From contig JBKOUY010000185.1 of the NCBI GenBank assembly GCA_046723645.1, positions 1 to 9,657 on the forward strand: a stretch of 9,657 nt of DNA, given 5' to 3'. Of the stretch, positions 1 to 6,271 are shown in pieces. The DNA is from DASQUK01 sp046723645 (GTDB taxonomy: Bacteria; Actinomycetota; Acidimicrobiia; Acidimicrobiales; VFJN01). Below the pieces are notes generated by a model. It saw only the letters and a list, made by a program, of their open reading frames with translations. It made no database searches and was not told where the DNA came from. The position numbers and the translations under genes are program-made. The stretch's first letter is position 1. The number at the start of each line of letters is the position of its first letter.

Positions 1-265
1 AGGCCCGGATCCACCAGCCCCAGCGCTACGGGAAGGCCGCGTGCGCTCCATGTGCCGCTCGGTCACGATCGCGATCGTTGCGGATCGGGCGATCGGGGAT
101 GGTCCGCCCCCTGGGCGCGGTGATCGAGTCGCTCGGTCGACACCTTGCGCGAGATCCCGAGCGAGGATCGTCGCCGCCGGCTACTCGGCCGTCGGCGAGT
201 CGGCCCTATCGTGCGGCGCCGACGACCCCGGCCGGAGCACCGCGACGAGGATCGAGGAGAGCATC
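1..265. other. Left-end stretch with no gene called; GATCG-rich
   Basis: No reading frame here looks like a protein. The plus-strand frame that runs into the YciI-like gene from position 41 is Arg/Ser/Pro-rich and has no ribosome binding site, so I treat it as read-through of GC-rich DNA. The stretch is dense in GATCG words, including the 12-base perfect palindrome CGATCGCGATCG at 66-77. A TATCGT at 207-212 could be a -10 element for the YciI-like gene, but I find no matching -35. The tail of an upstream gene ending before about position 40 cannot be excluded. Confidence 0.4.
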
Positions 266-604
266 ATGACCACAACCGTCACCGACGAGCAGATTCGACA
301 GCTTGCTGAAACGGCGAAGCCCTACAGCCTGGCTCTTCTGTGGTGGGGTCCGGAACGGCACATGGACGGCGCCGAAGCGATCGAACTCGAACACCAACGT
401 CGAATGGTGTCGCTGCGCGCTGACGCGGTGATCGCGATCCTCTGCCCCGTCGGCTCCGAGACCCTCGCCGGCGTCGCGATCATGAACCTGCCGCCCGAAG
501 AAGCCGGGGAAGTGATGGACGGGGATCCATGCGTACGGGCCGGAGTGATGGTTTGCGAGGTCCATTCGTGCCACGGCTTCCCGGGAGACGCCCTGCCCAG
601 GTAA
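266..604 (+). CDS. YciI-like (YCII-related domain) small protein
   Basis: A 112-residue soluble protein. The layout fits the YciI/YCII-related family, a ferredoxin-like dimeric alpha/beta fold: an N-terminal beta strand (SLALLWWGPE, about residues 21-30), a conserved-type His in EHQRRM (H43), a central strand around AVIAIL, and the family-like C-terminal helix and strand with EEAGEVMDGDP (about 78-88) followed by RAGVMVCEVH. Members are small cytosolic proteins, often of unknown function and sometimes ring-cleavage or hydrolase-like, so no reaction is assigned. The ATG at 266 is chosen because GAGGAGA (254-260) lies 5 bases upstream. The open frame extends to 41, but that part looks non-coding. 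The gene stands alone; a 7-base inverted repeat with a long loop (ACGCCCC at 616-622, GGGGCGT at 650-656) follows the stop. The family call rests on pattern recognition only. Confidence 0.72.
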   Translation: MTTTVTDEQIRQLAETAKPYSLALLWWGPERHMDGAEAIELEHQRRMVSLRADAVIAILCPVGSETLAGVAIMNLPPEEAGEVMDGDPCVRAGVMVCEVHSCHGFPGDALPR

Positions 605-706
605 CCCGACTCCTGACGCCCCGAATGACCCGCCCGCGCAGTGCCGGTAGGGGCGTAGAACTCGTGCGCCGAGCGCAACCCTGACTCAGCCAGCCGCCCG
701 CCAAGG

Positions 707-742
707 GTGAGCGCGAATCTCGGGGAACGCTTCAGGCTTGCG
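707..742 (+). repeat. 36-base imperfect direct repeat, copy 1
   Basis: This copy starts GTGAGCGCGA and contains TCGGGGA, GCTTCAG and TTGCG. It matches the segment at 1966-2001 in 29 of 36 positions with no gaps. The differences fall in three small blocks (positions 11-13, 21-22 and 30-31 of the repeat). Both copies keep a partial hairpin skeleton: TGAGCG opposite GCTTCA, with CGA-N3-TCG inside. The copy lies 12 bases before the earliest possible start of the next gene (754). It could be a shared regulator site, a REP-like element or a cassette boundary; the sequence does not decide. Confidence 0.6.
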
Positions 743-867
743 CGTCACAGACGATGTCGCTCTGGTCGCTGATCGTCGTCGCGGCGGCGCCGGCGAACGT
801 CCTCGCCTTCGCCGGCGCCCCGTCATGCAACGTCGCTACCTCCCGGGAGAGGCATAGGGTCACCCGG

Positions 868-1725
868 GTGAGCCGGGAATGGGAGCAGGTGGGATGGCGG
901 ATCCTCTTCGACCACCTTCTCGACTACACCGGCGACGACTGGGCAGACGACATCCTGCTGCCCTGGGTGGAGGGCGTCGCCGAACTGTCCGCCGAGCTCC
1001 ATCAGATCGGCGCGCCCGACAGCCGTCGTATTCCCGTCGATCGGGGGCCGAGGGGTTTCTCGTACCTCTGGGGCCTGTACGCACTGAGCCGAGTGCTCGA
1101 TGTGCTGATCTCGCCGTTTCAGGAGGTCAATGACGACCCCGACATCCTGAATTGGGTCCCTCGGCCGCGGCGCCCGTGGTGGGAGGGCCGGATCCCGTCC
1201 AGGGACGCCTATCCACGGTTCATGGACGCGATGGGCTGCACCCGCGTCGCCGAGCACCGCTTCCACCCGTTCTTCCACGAGATCGTGGAAGTGGAGCCCG
1301 CGGACGATCCCGACGACCCCTGCGAGCTGGTCGGGGAGATCTGGCCGGGCTACCTGGTCGGGTCGATGCTGCTCGTGCGGGCCGGTGTGTCCGTCCGGGC
1401 TGGTGCTCACGTCCTCGACCCGGCGGTCGCCACGCGTTCAGCGCTCTACTGGGCGTGGTGGCGGCGGCATCGCATCGCGGTCGACCTGTCCCACGGATGG
1501 GGCGGCAACTCCCAGTGGGGCACAGAGTTCCGGCGGGACTACGTCGTCGGTGACGAGCTTCACTACAACGTCGATCACTCGGGGCCGCCGAAGCACTCGT
1601 TCACGGAGAAGCTGCCGCCCGCCGACCAGCTCTCCCTGTTGCGTTTCCGATGCAGCACGATCATCGACTTCGGTCGAGACCAGTGGCCGTTCGACGAGAA
1701 CTACGTCGAGGAGCGGCGGCCGTAG
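868..1725 (+). CDS. Tryptophan-rich protein of unknown family
   Basis: I do not recognise this protein. From the GTG at 868 it is 285 residues. The frame is also open from an ATG at 754, which would add 38 residues with a hydrophobic stretch (WSLIVVAAAPANVLAFAGA) like a signal peptide. The 754 start has no ribosome binding site, and the added part is unlike the rest. For 868, AGGGT at 856-860 is a modest Shine-Dalgarno. The body is acidic and very rich in Trp (15 residues, about 5%), with clusters such as RRPWWEG, LYWAWWRRH and LSHGWGGNSQW, and the conserved-looking end FGRDQWPFDENY. No transmembrane helix is convincing in the body, so a soluble protein is likely. The sharp GC-rich third-position pattern supports real coding. 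It may be transcribed alone: a strong hairpin follows at 1766-1789. Function unassigned. Confidence 0.7.
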   Translation: MSREWEQVGWRILFDHLLDYTGDDWADDILLPWVEGVAELSAELHQIGAPDSRRIPVDRGPRGFSYLWGLYALSRVLDVLISPFQEVNDDPDILNWVPRPRRPWWEGRIPSRDAYPRFMDAMGCTRVAEHRFHPFFHEIVEVEPADDPDDPCELVGEIWPGYLVGSMLLVRAGVSVRAGAHVLDPAVATRSALYWAWWRRHRIAVDLSHGWGGNSQWGTEFRRDYVVGDELHYNVDHSGPPKHSFTEKLPPADQLSLLRFRCSTIIDFGRDQWPFDENYVEERRP

Positions 1726-1765
1726 CTCGGTCACTGAGACCCACAGCCGATTCAAGCCGTGGCCA

Positions 1766-1789
1766 ACCGTGTCACCAGGACGACACGGT
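1766..1789 (+). terminator. Perfect 8-bp hairpin after the Trp-rich gene
   Basis: ACCGTGTC (1766-1773) and GACACGGT (1782-1789) are perfect inverted repeats around an 8-base loop, 40 bases after the stop codon at 1725. There is no U-tract, as is common for actinobacterial terminators. It could instead be a dyad operator, but its position after a gene favours termination. Confidence 0.4.
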
Positions 1790-1965
1790 CATTGCCGAGG
1801 TGCCAGCGCAACCGGCCGGGCCCACAGGACACCCGTCGACCAGCTCATCGACGAACTGATACTCCGTCCCAGCCGTCTCGCACTGATCATTCTCACCCAG
1901 CATCACCCGATTGAACGTCCGGCCCTCGTCGGATGGGCGCTGGATCTGCCGGTCCCACGGCCATT

Positions 1966-2001
1966 GTGAGCGCGAGGTTCGGGGAGTGCTTCAGCGTTGC
2001 G
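1966..2001 (+). repeat. 36-base imperfect direct repeat, copy 2
   Basis: Same orientation as copy 1 (707-742), identical at 29 of 36 positions, 1259 bases downstream. It lies about 30 bases before the likely start of the kinase-like gene, so both copies precede a gene on the plus strand. The shared blocks are GTGAGCGCGA, TCGGGGA, GCTTCAG and TTGCG. I found no third copy in the window on either strand by eye. Confidence 0.6.
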
Positions 2002-2030
2002 AGTTCCTGCCCTCGCCGACGATCGCGAGG

Positions 2031-3125
2031 GTGCCGCCCGACCGGCGTCTTGGCGCAGCCCTCGACGAATGGACTGGAAACGGGCGCGAAGATGCCGCTG
2101 TGGTGGAGGAGCTCGCGGAGCTGATCGCGAACGGGCACGACCGGTGGATGCCGCCGGTGGTGGAGGCGATCCTCGGGACGAACGACCCGGTGTCAGTCGC
2201 CGAGGCGCTGACCGCGGCCGTGGCCGCCGCCCTCGCCGTGCCAGTCGTCGCCGCCCGGTTCTACGAACCCGGGGTCGGAGTCGTCGCCGGCCTCGAGCTG
2301 GCCGACGGTCGAGCGGTCGTCGCCAAGCTGCACCGGGCGACGTTCATACCGCGCGAGCGCCTCGCGACGATCGCACGCCTGCAGGCCGACCTCGTTGCCG
2401 CCGGTGTGCCGGCGCCGGCGCCGCTCGCCGGTCCGCTGGTGCTCGGCGATGGTTGGCTCACCGTCGAGGAACACCGCGACGGCGCCTCCGCCCTCGGGTA
2501 CGACCCCGACGTTCGCCGCGGCATGGCGACAGCCCTGCACAACTTCGTCGACGCAGCCCGCCCACACGCGGGCAGCGGCTGCCTCGGCACATGGCTCGGC
2601 GAACCTGTGATCGACGACCTGTGGCCCGAGCCCCACGACCTCCGCTTCGACCTCGCCGGTACCGCCGCCGGCGCCGAGTGGATCGACGACGCCGCCCGGG
2701 ACGCCCGAGCCACGCTCATGGCAACGGCAGTCCCGAACGTCGTCGGGCACCTCGACTGGCGGGTACAGAACTTGGCTTTCGCCGGCAGCAGGGTGTCAGC
2801 CATCTACGACTGGGACTCCGTCGCCCTCGTTCCTGAAGCGGCGTTGGTCGGCAGCGCGTCGGTGATCCACCCGGTCGACTGGCGGCTCGAGCAGCCCGAC
2901 CCGCTGCCCACCCTTGAACAGCTCGACGGCTTCGTCGCCGACTACGAGGCGGCTCGCGGTGCACCGTTCGACGACGACGAACACGACGTCCTCGTCGGCG
3001 GGCAGCGCTGGGTCACCTGCTACGGCGCCCGATGCCAGCATTCCGATGACCTACTTGGCATCTTCCCCGATGTCGACCACTCGCGGGGGTGGCCCCGCCT
3101 CCTGCGTGAGCTCCTCGATCGCTAG
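2031..3125 (+). CDS. Aminoglycoside phosphotransferase (APH)-fold family protein
   Basis: A predicted ATP-dependent small-molecule kinase of the APH/choline-kinase superfamily, 364 residues from the GTG at 2031. Visible motifs: the nucleotide-binding lobe with the Lys in AVVAKLH (K99), the catalytic loop GHLDWRVQN (HxDxxxxN; H240, D242, N247), and the metal-binding Asp of IYDWDS (D260, the DFG equivalent). All expected catalytic residues are present. The substrate is not predictable: many actinobacterial members are not resistance enzymes. The start is uncertain. The frame is open from a TTG at 1911, but that part overlaps the 36-base repeat and looks non-coding; 2031 lacks a spaced Shine-Dalgarno; GTG at 2100 and ATG at 2148 are alternatives. 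The gene is convergent with the GPGG-motif gene, with 104 bases between their ends. Confident of the superfamily, not of the activity. Confidence 0.82.
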   Translation: MPPDRRLGAALDEWTGNGREDAAVVEELAELIANGHDRWMPPVVEAILGTNDPVSVAEALTAAVAAALAVPVVAARFYEPGVGVVAGLELADGRAVVAKLHRATFIPRERLATIARLQADLVAAGVPAPAPLAGPLVLGDGWLTVEEHRDGASALGYDPDVRRGMATALHNFVDAARPHAGSGCLGTWLGEPVIDDLWPEPHDLRFDLAGTAAGAEWIDDAARDARATLMATAVPNVVGHLDWRVQNLAFAGSRVSAIYDWDSVALVPEAALVGSASVIHPVDWRLEQPDPLPTLEQLDGFVADYEAARGAPFDDDEHDVLVGGQRWVTCYGARCQHSDDLLGIFPDVDHSRGWPRLLRELLDR

Positions 3126-3229
3126 TGCGGACGTCATCCAGCACGTGGGCTCCCTTTCCCATCGAAGGACTGCGAGCGCCGGCGACGGTGGCAACGTCGA
3201 AGCGACTGCGATCGGCGGTTGCACGCTCA

Positions 3230-3394
3230 CTACCGTGCGCGTCGCCCACTCCGAAAGACAGATACGCCGCCAGGCCCGACCAGGAGACCCGCCAGGATCA
3301 AAGCGATCCCGAGGATCCATTGTCCCTGGACGAGCATGATGATGCCCACGATGACGAGGATCACCGCGAGGACCCAGAGCAGAGTTGGGCTCAT
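3230..3394 (-). CDS. GPGG-motif small membrane protein
   Basis: A 54-residue protein with two hydrophobic helices, roughly residues 4-21 (LLWVLAVILVIVGIIMLV) and 25-39 (WILGIALILAGLLVG), then the motif GPGGVSVF and a basic tail (RSGRRAR). This order matches a widespread actinobacterial family of very short GPGG-motif membrane proteins of unknown role. The start at 3394 is chosen because translation from it opens directly on the first helix, with GGAGGGG on the coding strand (3407-3413) 12 bases upstream; the frame upstream of it (to 3826) is low-quality Arg/Pro-rich sequence. The gene is convergent with the APH-like gene and stands apart from its upstream neighbour, so it is probably monocistronic. 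It likely sits in the cytoplasmic membrane; no function is claimed. Confidence 0.78.
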   Translation of the reverse strand: MSPTLLWVLAVILVIVGIIMLVQGQWILGIALILAGLLVGPGGVSVFRSGRRAR

Positions 3395-3974
3395 GCCGAG
3401 TCCGTACCCCTCCGGGCGTCTGCCAATCCGGACCGTGCACGAAACGCCGGGCCCGTAGGGGTCGGCTGGCATCGAAGGCGCCATGCCGCACCGGGGGGAA
3501 TCCCGGGGGGTGCGCCTCGTCACATAGAGGCGATCAGCGTGCGACGCAGTGCCAGGATCCGCAGGTCGATCGCGGGCCGAGGCGCCCGGGCGGCAGCGCC
3601 AGTGCCGAACGCGCTGGCTCAGGTGATCGCCATGTCTGTCGAAAAGTCGACCGTCCCCCGACCGGCGCCTGTCTGAACCGTGGGTCATGTGGCGCGCTTC
3701 ATCGATGTGTCCACTTGGCAAGCATGAGTCGTCAAACGCCGCACCGGTGGACTTGGTACGTGGGCGTTCTGGTAACGCGGTCGTTGCCCACGGGCGGAAT
3801 CGCACCGGCACCCTGCCTGGGACCATCCCCCAGCGTGGTCATCTAACCGTTTCGAGCGCGCCCGGGACCACGACAGTTTGCACCCCTGTGACGATCTTCA
3901 ACGGCTCGCTCCTCGGCATATGCCTGGGGGGTACGTTCCGCTGGCTGACCGGACCTGTTGGGGGAGGAACCACA
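3395..3974. other. Long divergent intergenic region with large-loop inverted repeats
   Basis: About 580 bases between two divergently transcribed small membrane-protein genes. No convincing coding frame is present. On the plus strand two perfect 7-base inverted repeats follow each other: CGTGGGC (3759-3765) with GCCCACG (3786-3792), the loop of which holds CGTT/AACG; and CGTGGTC (3834-3840) with GACCACG (3866-3872). They could form a structured leader for the gene at 3975, but they are only modest evidence in GC-rich DNA. I could not find a clear promoter by eye. Confidence 0.4.
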
Positions 3975-4151
3975 ATGATCGTTGCGGTCGAACCATTGGA
4001 CGCGACCTGGAAGATGATCTTCTTCGGCGCTGCCGTGGTCCTTTTCGTGTTGGCGGCCATTGGCTACCAGAGGGGCAAGGTGTCCTTCCTGGCGGCCGGT
4101 CTGGGGTGCTTCGCGTTCCCATTCTTCTGGGACGCGCTCGCGGCTAGCTGA
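3975..4151 (+). CDS. Small two-helix membrane protein, unknown function
   Basis: A 58-residue protein starting at the ATG at 3975, which has an excellent Shine-Dalgarno (GGGGGAGGAA, 3960-3969, with about 7 bases between its GGAGG core and the ATG). It has a short soluble start (IVAVEPLDATWK), a first hydrophobic helix (MIFFGAAVVLFVLAAIGY), a basic turn (QRGK), a second helix (VSFLAAGLGCFAFPFFWDAL) and stops after LAAS. The layout suggests a hairpin in the cytoplasmic membrane. I do not recognise a named family, though short proteins of this design are common in actinobacteria. The open frame extends upstream to 3687, but that part is not membrane-like and has no ribosome binding site. It is divergent from the GPGG-motif gene and convergent with the BrkB-family gene. 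Confidence 0.7.
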   Translation: MIVAVEPLDATWKMIFFGAAVVLFVLAAIGYQRGKVSFLAAGLGCFAFPFFWDALAAS

Positions 4152-4466
4152 CGACCCGGCCCGGCGGAATCGTCGTGCCGCGATGCCGTGCTGGACCCCG
4201 GTGTCGGGCCCATCGCCTCGCTTTGATACCCAGTCGGGCAGCCAAGGCGGGCGGCTGGCACACAGCTCGTCGAGTGCCAACAGCGCGCAGAGCGCGACGA
4301 CGGCACGACGAGCCCGCCGCGGGGATGCAATGCCGGCGACCAGTCCGTCGGTTGTTCCACCCTTCCGCTCGGCAAGATATGGGCGTTCCGAGCGCCACAC
4401 GAAAGCGCCACGCGGTGGACAGACCTGGTCCTGGCCAGCGGAGCGCTTGTACATCAACGCCTGTGC
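4152..4466. other. Convergent intergenic stretch, nothing supported
   Basis: About 315 bases between the ends of the small membrane protein and the BrkB-family gene. Open frames exist on both strands, but none has a ribosome binding site or a recognisable protein pattern. CGCCTG (4458-4463) and CAGGCG (4478-4483) form a 6-base stem around the BrkB stop codon and could help termination. Confidence 0.4.
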
Positions 4467-5533
4467 TCAGTCCTCGCCAGGCGCTTCAGAGCGAACCGCT
4501 GGCTCGTCGGCGGCGTCGTCGAAGGACACGTCGACCGACTCCTCGGGGCGGCGTTCTTCCTGGCGAACGATGTCCGACAAGGCCTGCTTGTCGGCCGGGG
4601 TGAGCGGCGGTTGCACAAGGCTGCGGGGCCACAGCCGCCGGGCGAGGACGACGTTCGCTTCGGCCGCGTAGAGCGCAACGCGAGTACAGAGGAAGATCCA
4701 CGACAGCAAACCCAGCACGGTGGCGAAGAATCCGTAGACCTCACTCGCGTTGCGGAGCTGATGGCCCACGAAGTAGCCGCCGAGTGCTTGGAGAAGCGTC
4801 CAGGCCACGCCGCCGATGACGGCCCCGGGGAGCAGCTGGCGCGTGGGGATCGTGCGTACGGTGGTTATCCGGAACGCGGCGACGAATAGGGTGACGTTGA
4901 GCGCCGCGGACGCCGCGCCGGCAGCAGCGCGGCCGGGCGTGAGCTCGCCGGTGAACGTCGACACGGATGCGAGGACCGAAGTGGCGACGACGCCAATCCC
5001 GCCGAGGCCGAGGACGACGACGCCGCGGACCATCCGGGATACGAAGTTGGGCCGGTGAACGCCAGGGACGTTCCAGATCTCGGCCATGGCGTGCTGCGCG
5101 GCCTGGGTGACCCCGAAGCCCCCCAGGCCAGTCCCATTAGGCCGACCGCTAGAGCCAACCCGCTGCCCCGCAATGATCCAAGCGAACGGACCAGTTGGTC
5201 ACCCAAGATGGGGAAGTCGACCAAGGCCGAGCGCAAGACCGCGTCCTCGGCGTCCTGGTTGCTGCCGAGCACGAACCCCAAGATCGTGACAAACAGCAAC
5301 AACAAGGGGAACACAGCCACAAACGCGATATAGGTGAGCGACGTCGAGAGAGTGCCGCCTCGGTCGTCACCGAACTTCCGGATCACCGCCACCACAAACG
5401 CGACGGGAGTATGACGCTGCTGGTACAGGTCGACGGCCCGAACTGCCCGCTCGAGTGGGTTCACATCCGTCGCACCGGGCGCCTGGGCGGCATTGCTCAC
5501 GTCCGGATAGCTACCCGGCTTCGTGCTCGGCAC
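4467..5533 (-). pseudogene. YihY/virulence factor BrkB family membrane protein, split by a frameshift
   Basis: A polytopic inner-membrane protein of the YihY/BrkB family, whose function is poorly defined. The first part reads from the GTG at 5533: a soluble N-terminus, then TLSTSLTYIAFVAVFPLLLLF and the helix GLALAVGLMGLAW, about 138 residues. The frame then breaks. The second part starts in another frame with GFGVTQAAQHAMAEIW and carries four more hydrophobic segments, the family-typical VYGFFATVLGLLSWIF and YAAEANVVLARRLWP, and an acidic tail. Inserting one G in the G run (six C on the plus strand, 5119-5124) restores Trp-Gly-Gly-Phe-Gly and a single 355-residue protein of normal family length. 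Everything else is intact, so this is either a recent frameshift or a homopolymer sequencing error. Alternative starts are GTG at 5500 and 5464; none has a good ribosome binding site. Confidence 0.85.
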
Positions 5534-5866
5534 TCACGTCACCGACAGGCCCGAGCCACCCCGGGCCTGCGCCGAACCCCGAGGCGCCGCCCTTCCATTT
5601 GGGTTCGAGTGGTGCCCCCGGTAGGACTCGAGCGTGCGGCCTACCGCTTAGGAGACCGTGACCGGGCGTCTAGGGCGTCTGCTCCAGTCCATTGCGCTGG
5701 TGGCTTCGGCAGGTCTGTCCAGCCGGTGTTGGTCGTCCAGGGAGTTGGCCGGGCTGTTGCACCTGCTCGTGCACCCGAGAGGCGACGGAGGGCGGGCGGC
5801 GGTTCTGCGCACTGCGGAGGCGATCGTCGGCGAGGTCGGCCCGTCTTCGGAGCCAAGTGTCGCGCG
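5534..5866. other. Intergenic region holding a tRNA relic
   Basis: Besides the tRNA-Arg 3'-half at 5610-5654, this stretch has a 7-base inverted repeat, CGAACCC (5573-5579) with GGGTTCG (5601-5607). No protein-coding frame is convincing. Confidence 0.45.
5610..5654 (-). pseudogene. tRNA-Arg(CCT) 3'-half relic, possible attachment site
   Basis: On the minus strand, 5654-5648 reads CTCCTAA, an anticodon loop with anticodon CCT, U33 and A37/A38. From there the spacing is exactly canonical: 3' anticodon stem GCGGT, a 5-base variable loop, a T-arm with loop CTCGAGT, 3' acceptor strand CGGGGGC (5620-5614), discriminator A (5613) and an encoded CCA (5612-5610). The 5' half is missing: upstream of the loop, ACGGT does not pair with GCGGT, and no D-arm or 5' acceptor strand (GCCCCCG) is present. 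The T-stem has two mismatches and position 54 is C, so it is not functional. A break at the anticodon loop that leaves a 3' half is what tyrosine recombinases leave at one end of an integrated element; that reading is inference. Confidence 0.6.
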
Positions 5867-6235
5867 CTACGAATCCACACCGTCGAGGAACGAGAACCAT
5901 CTGATGGACTCGCCCATCCGCGCGTTGCCGACCTCCACCAGCTTCGATGACGCGTCTCCGTACACCGTCACCACCGGATCCTCGGCGAACGTGCTGAAAA
6001 GCTCGTTCGTCGCGTCGCGAACGTTCTCGATGCGATGCTCGATCACCCCATCGGAATCGACATAGGCCTCACGGATCTCGCACCGCGTGCCATCGCGGCT
6101 GAGGTACCAGTCGTAGCGCAGCGTCTTGGTGTCGCGTTCTCTCGTCTGCTCGATGCACCTGGTGGCCTGTTCCTCGAGGCCGGCCAACTGCCCGTCCCTG
6201 ACCTTCATGCGTACGCTGACTTCTACTCCTGTCAT
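5867..6235 (-). CDS. ABM-fold (quinol monooxygenase-like) protein, paralogue B
   Basis: A 122-residue cytosolic protein with the pattern of antibiotic-biosynthesis-monooxygenase (ABM)/putative quinol monooxygenase proteins, small ferredoxin-like dimers. Markers: an opening strand VSVRMKVRDG (about residues 6-15), a helix LAGLEEQATRCIEQT, the family-typical TLRYDWYLS (about 38-46), CEIREAYVDSDG (about 52-63), EHR, and VTVYGDAS (about 89-96). No cofactor motif is expected in this family, and the substrate is unknown. The ATG at 6235 is preceded by GGAGG five bases upstream; a slightly longer start at 6247 is less likely. It is the second gene of a two-gene operon, 36 bases after its paralogue, with roughly half of the residues identical. 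Expression is probably driven by the promoter upstream of the first gene. Confidence 0.78.
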   Translation of the reverse strand: MTGVEVSVRMKVRDGQLAGLEEQATRCIEQTRERDTKTLRYDWYLSRDGTRCEIREAYVDSDGVIEHRIENVRDATNELFSTFAEDPVVTVYGDASSKLVEVGNARMGESIRWFSFLDGVDS

Positions 6236-6271
6236 CGCTTCCTCCAATCAGTCTCGAGACGATGCGGGCGA

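Larger units (their letters stand above)
1726..2030. other. Intergenic stretch with hairpin, repeat copy and possible gene relic
   Basis: This roughly 300-base gap holds a perfect 8-base-pair hairpin (1766-1789), the second copy of the 36-base direct repeat (1966-2001), and a minus-strand open frame (1990-1772) of protein-like composition without a good start. The plus-strand frame over 1830-1969 is also open, so composition alone cannot prove coding. I call no gene here. Confidence 0.5.

Noticed and set aside
41..265. N-terminal extension of the YciI-like protein from an ATG at 41
   Set aside because: No ribosome binding site, Arg/Ser/Pro-rich composition, and a strong GAGGAGA site five bases before the internal ATG at 266.
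3395..3826. Long upstream extension of the GPGG-motif protein on the minus strand
   Set aside because: The extension is low-complexity Arg/Pro/His-rich sequence, whereas the 54-residue form fits the small-membrane-protein family exactly.
3843..4457. Minus-strand open frame just after the BrkB-family stop
   Set aside because: No ribosome binding site, it overlaps the membrane-protein gene on the other strand, and only a short part (about 4240-4340) has any protein-like look.
5655..5690. A complete tRNA-Arg gene including this segment
   Set aside because: The 5' acceptor strand, D-arm and 5' anticodon stem cannot be found, so only the 3' half is claimed.
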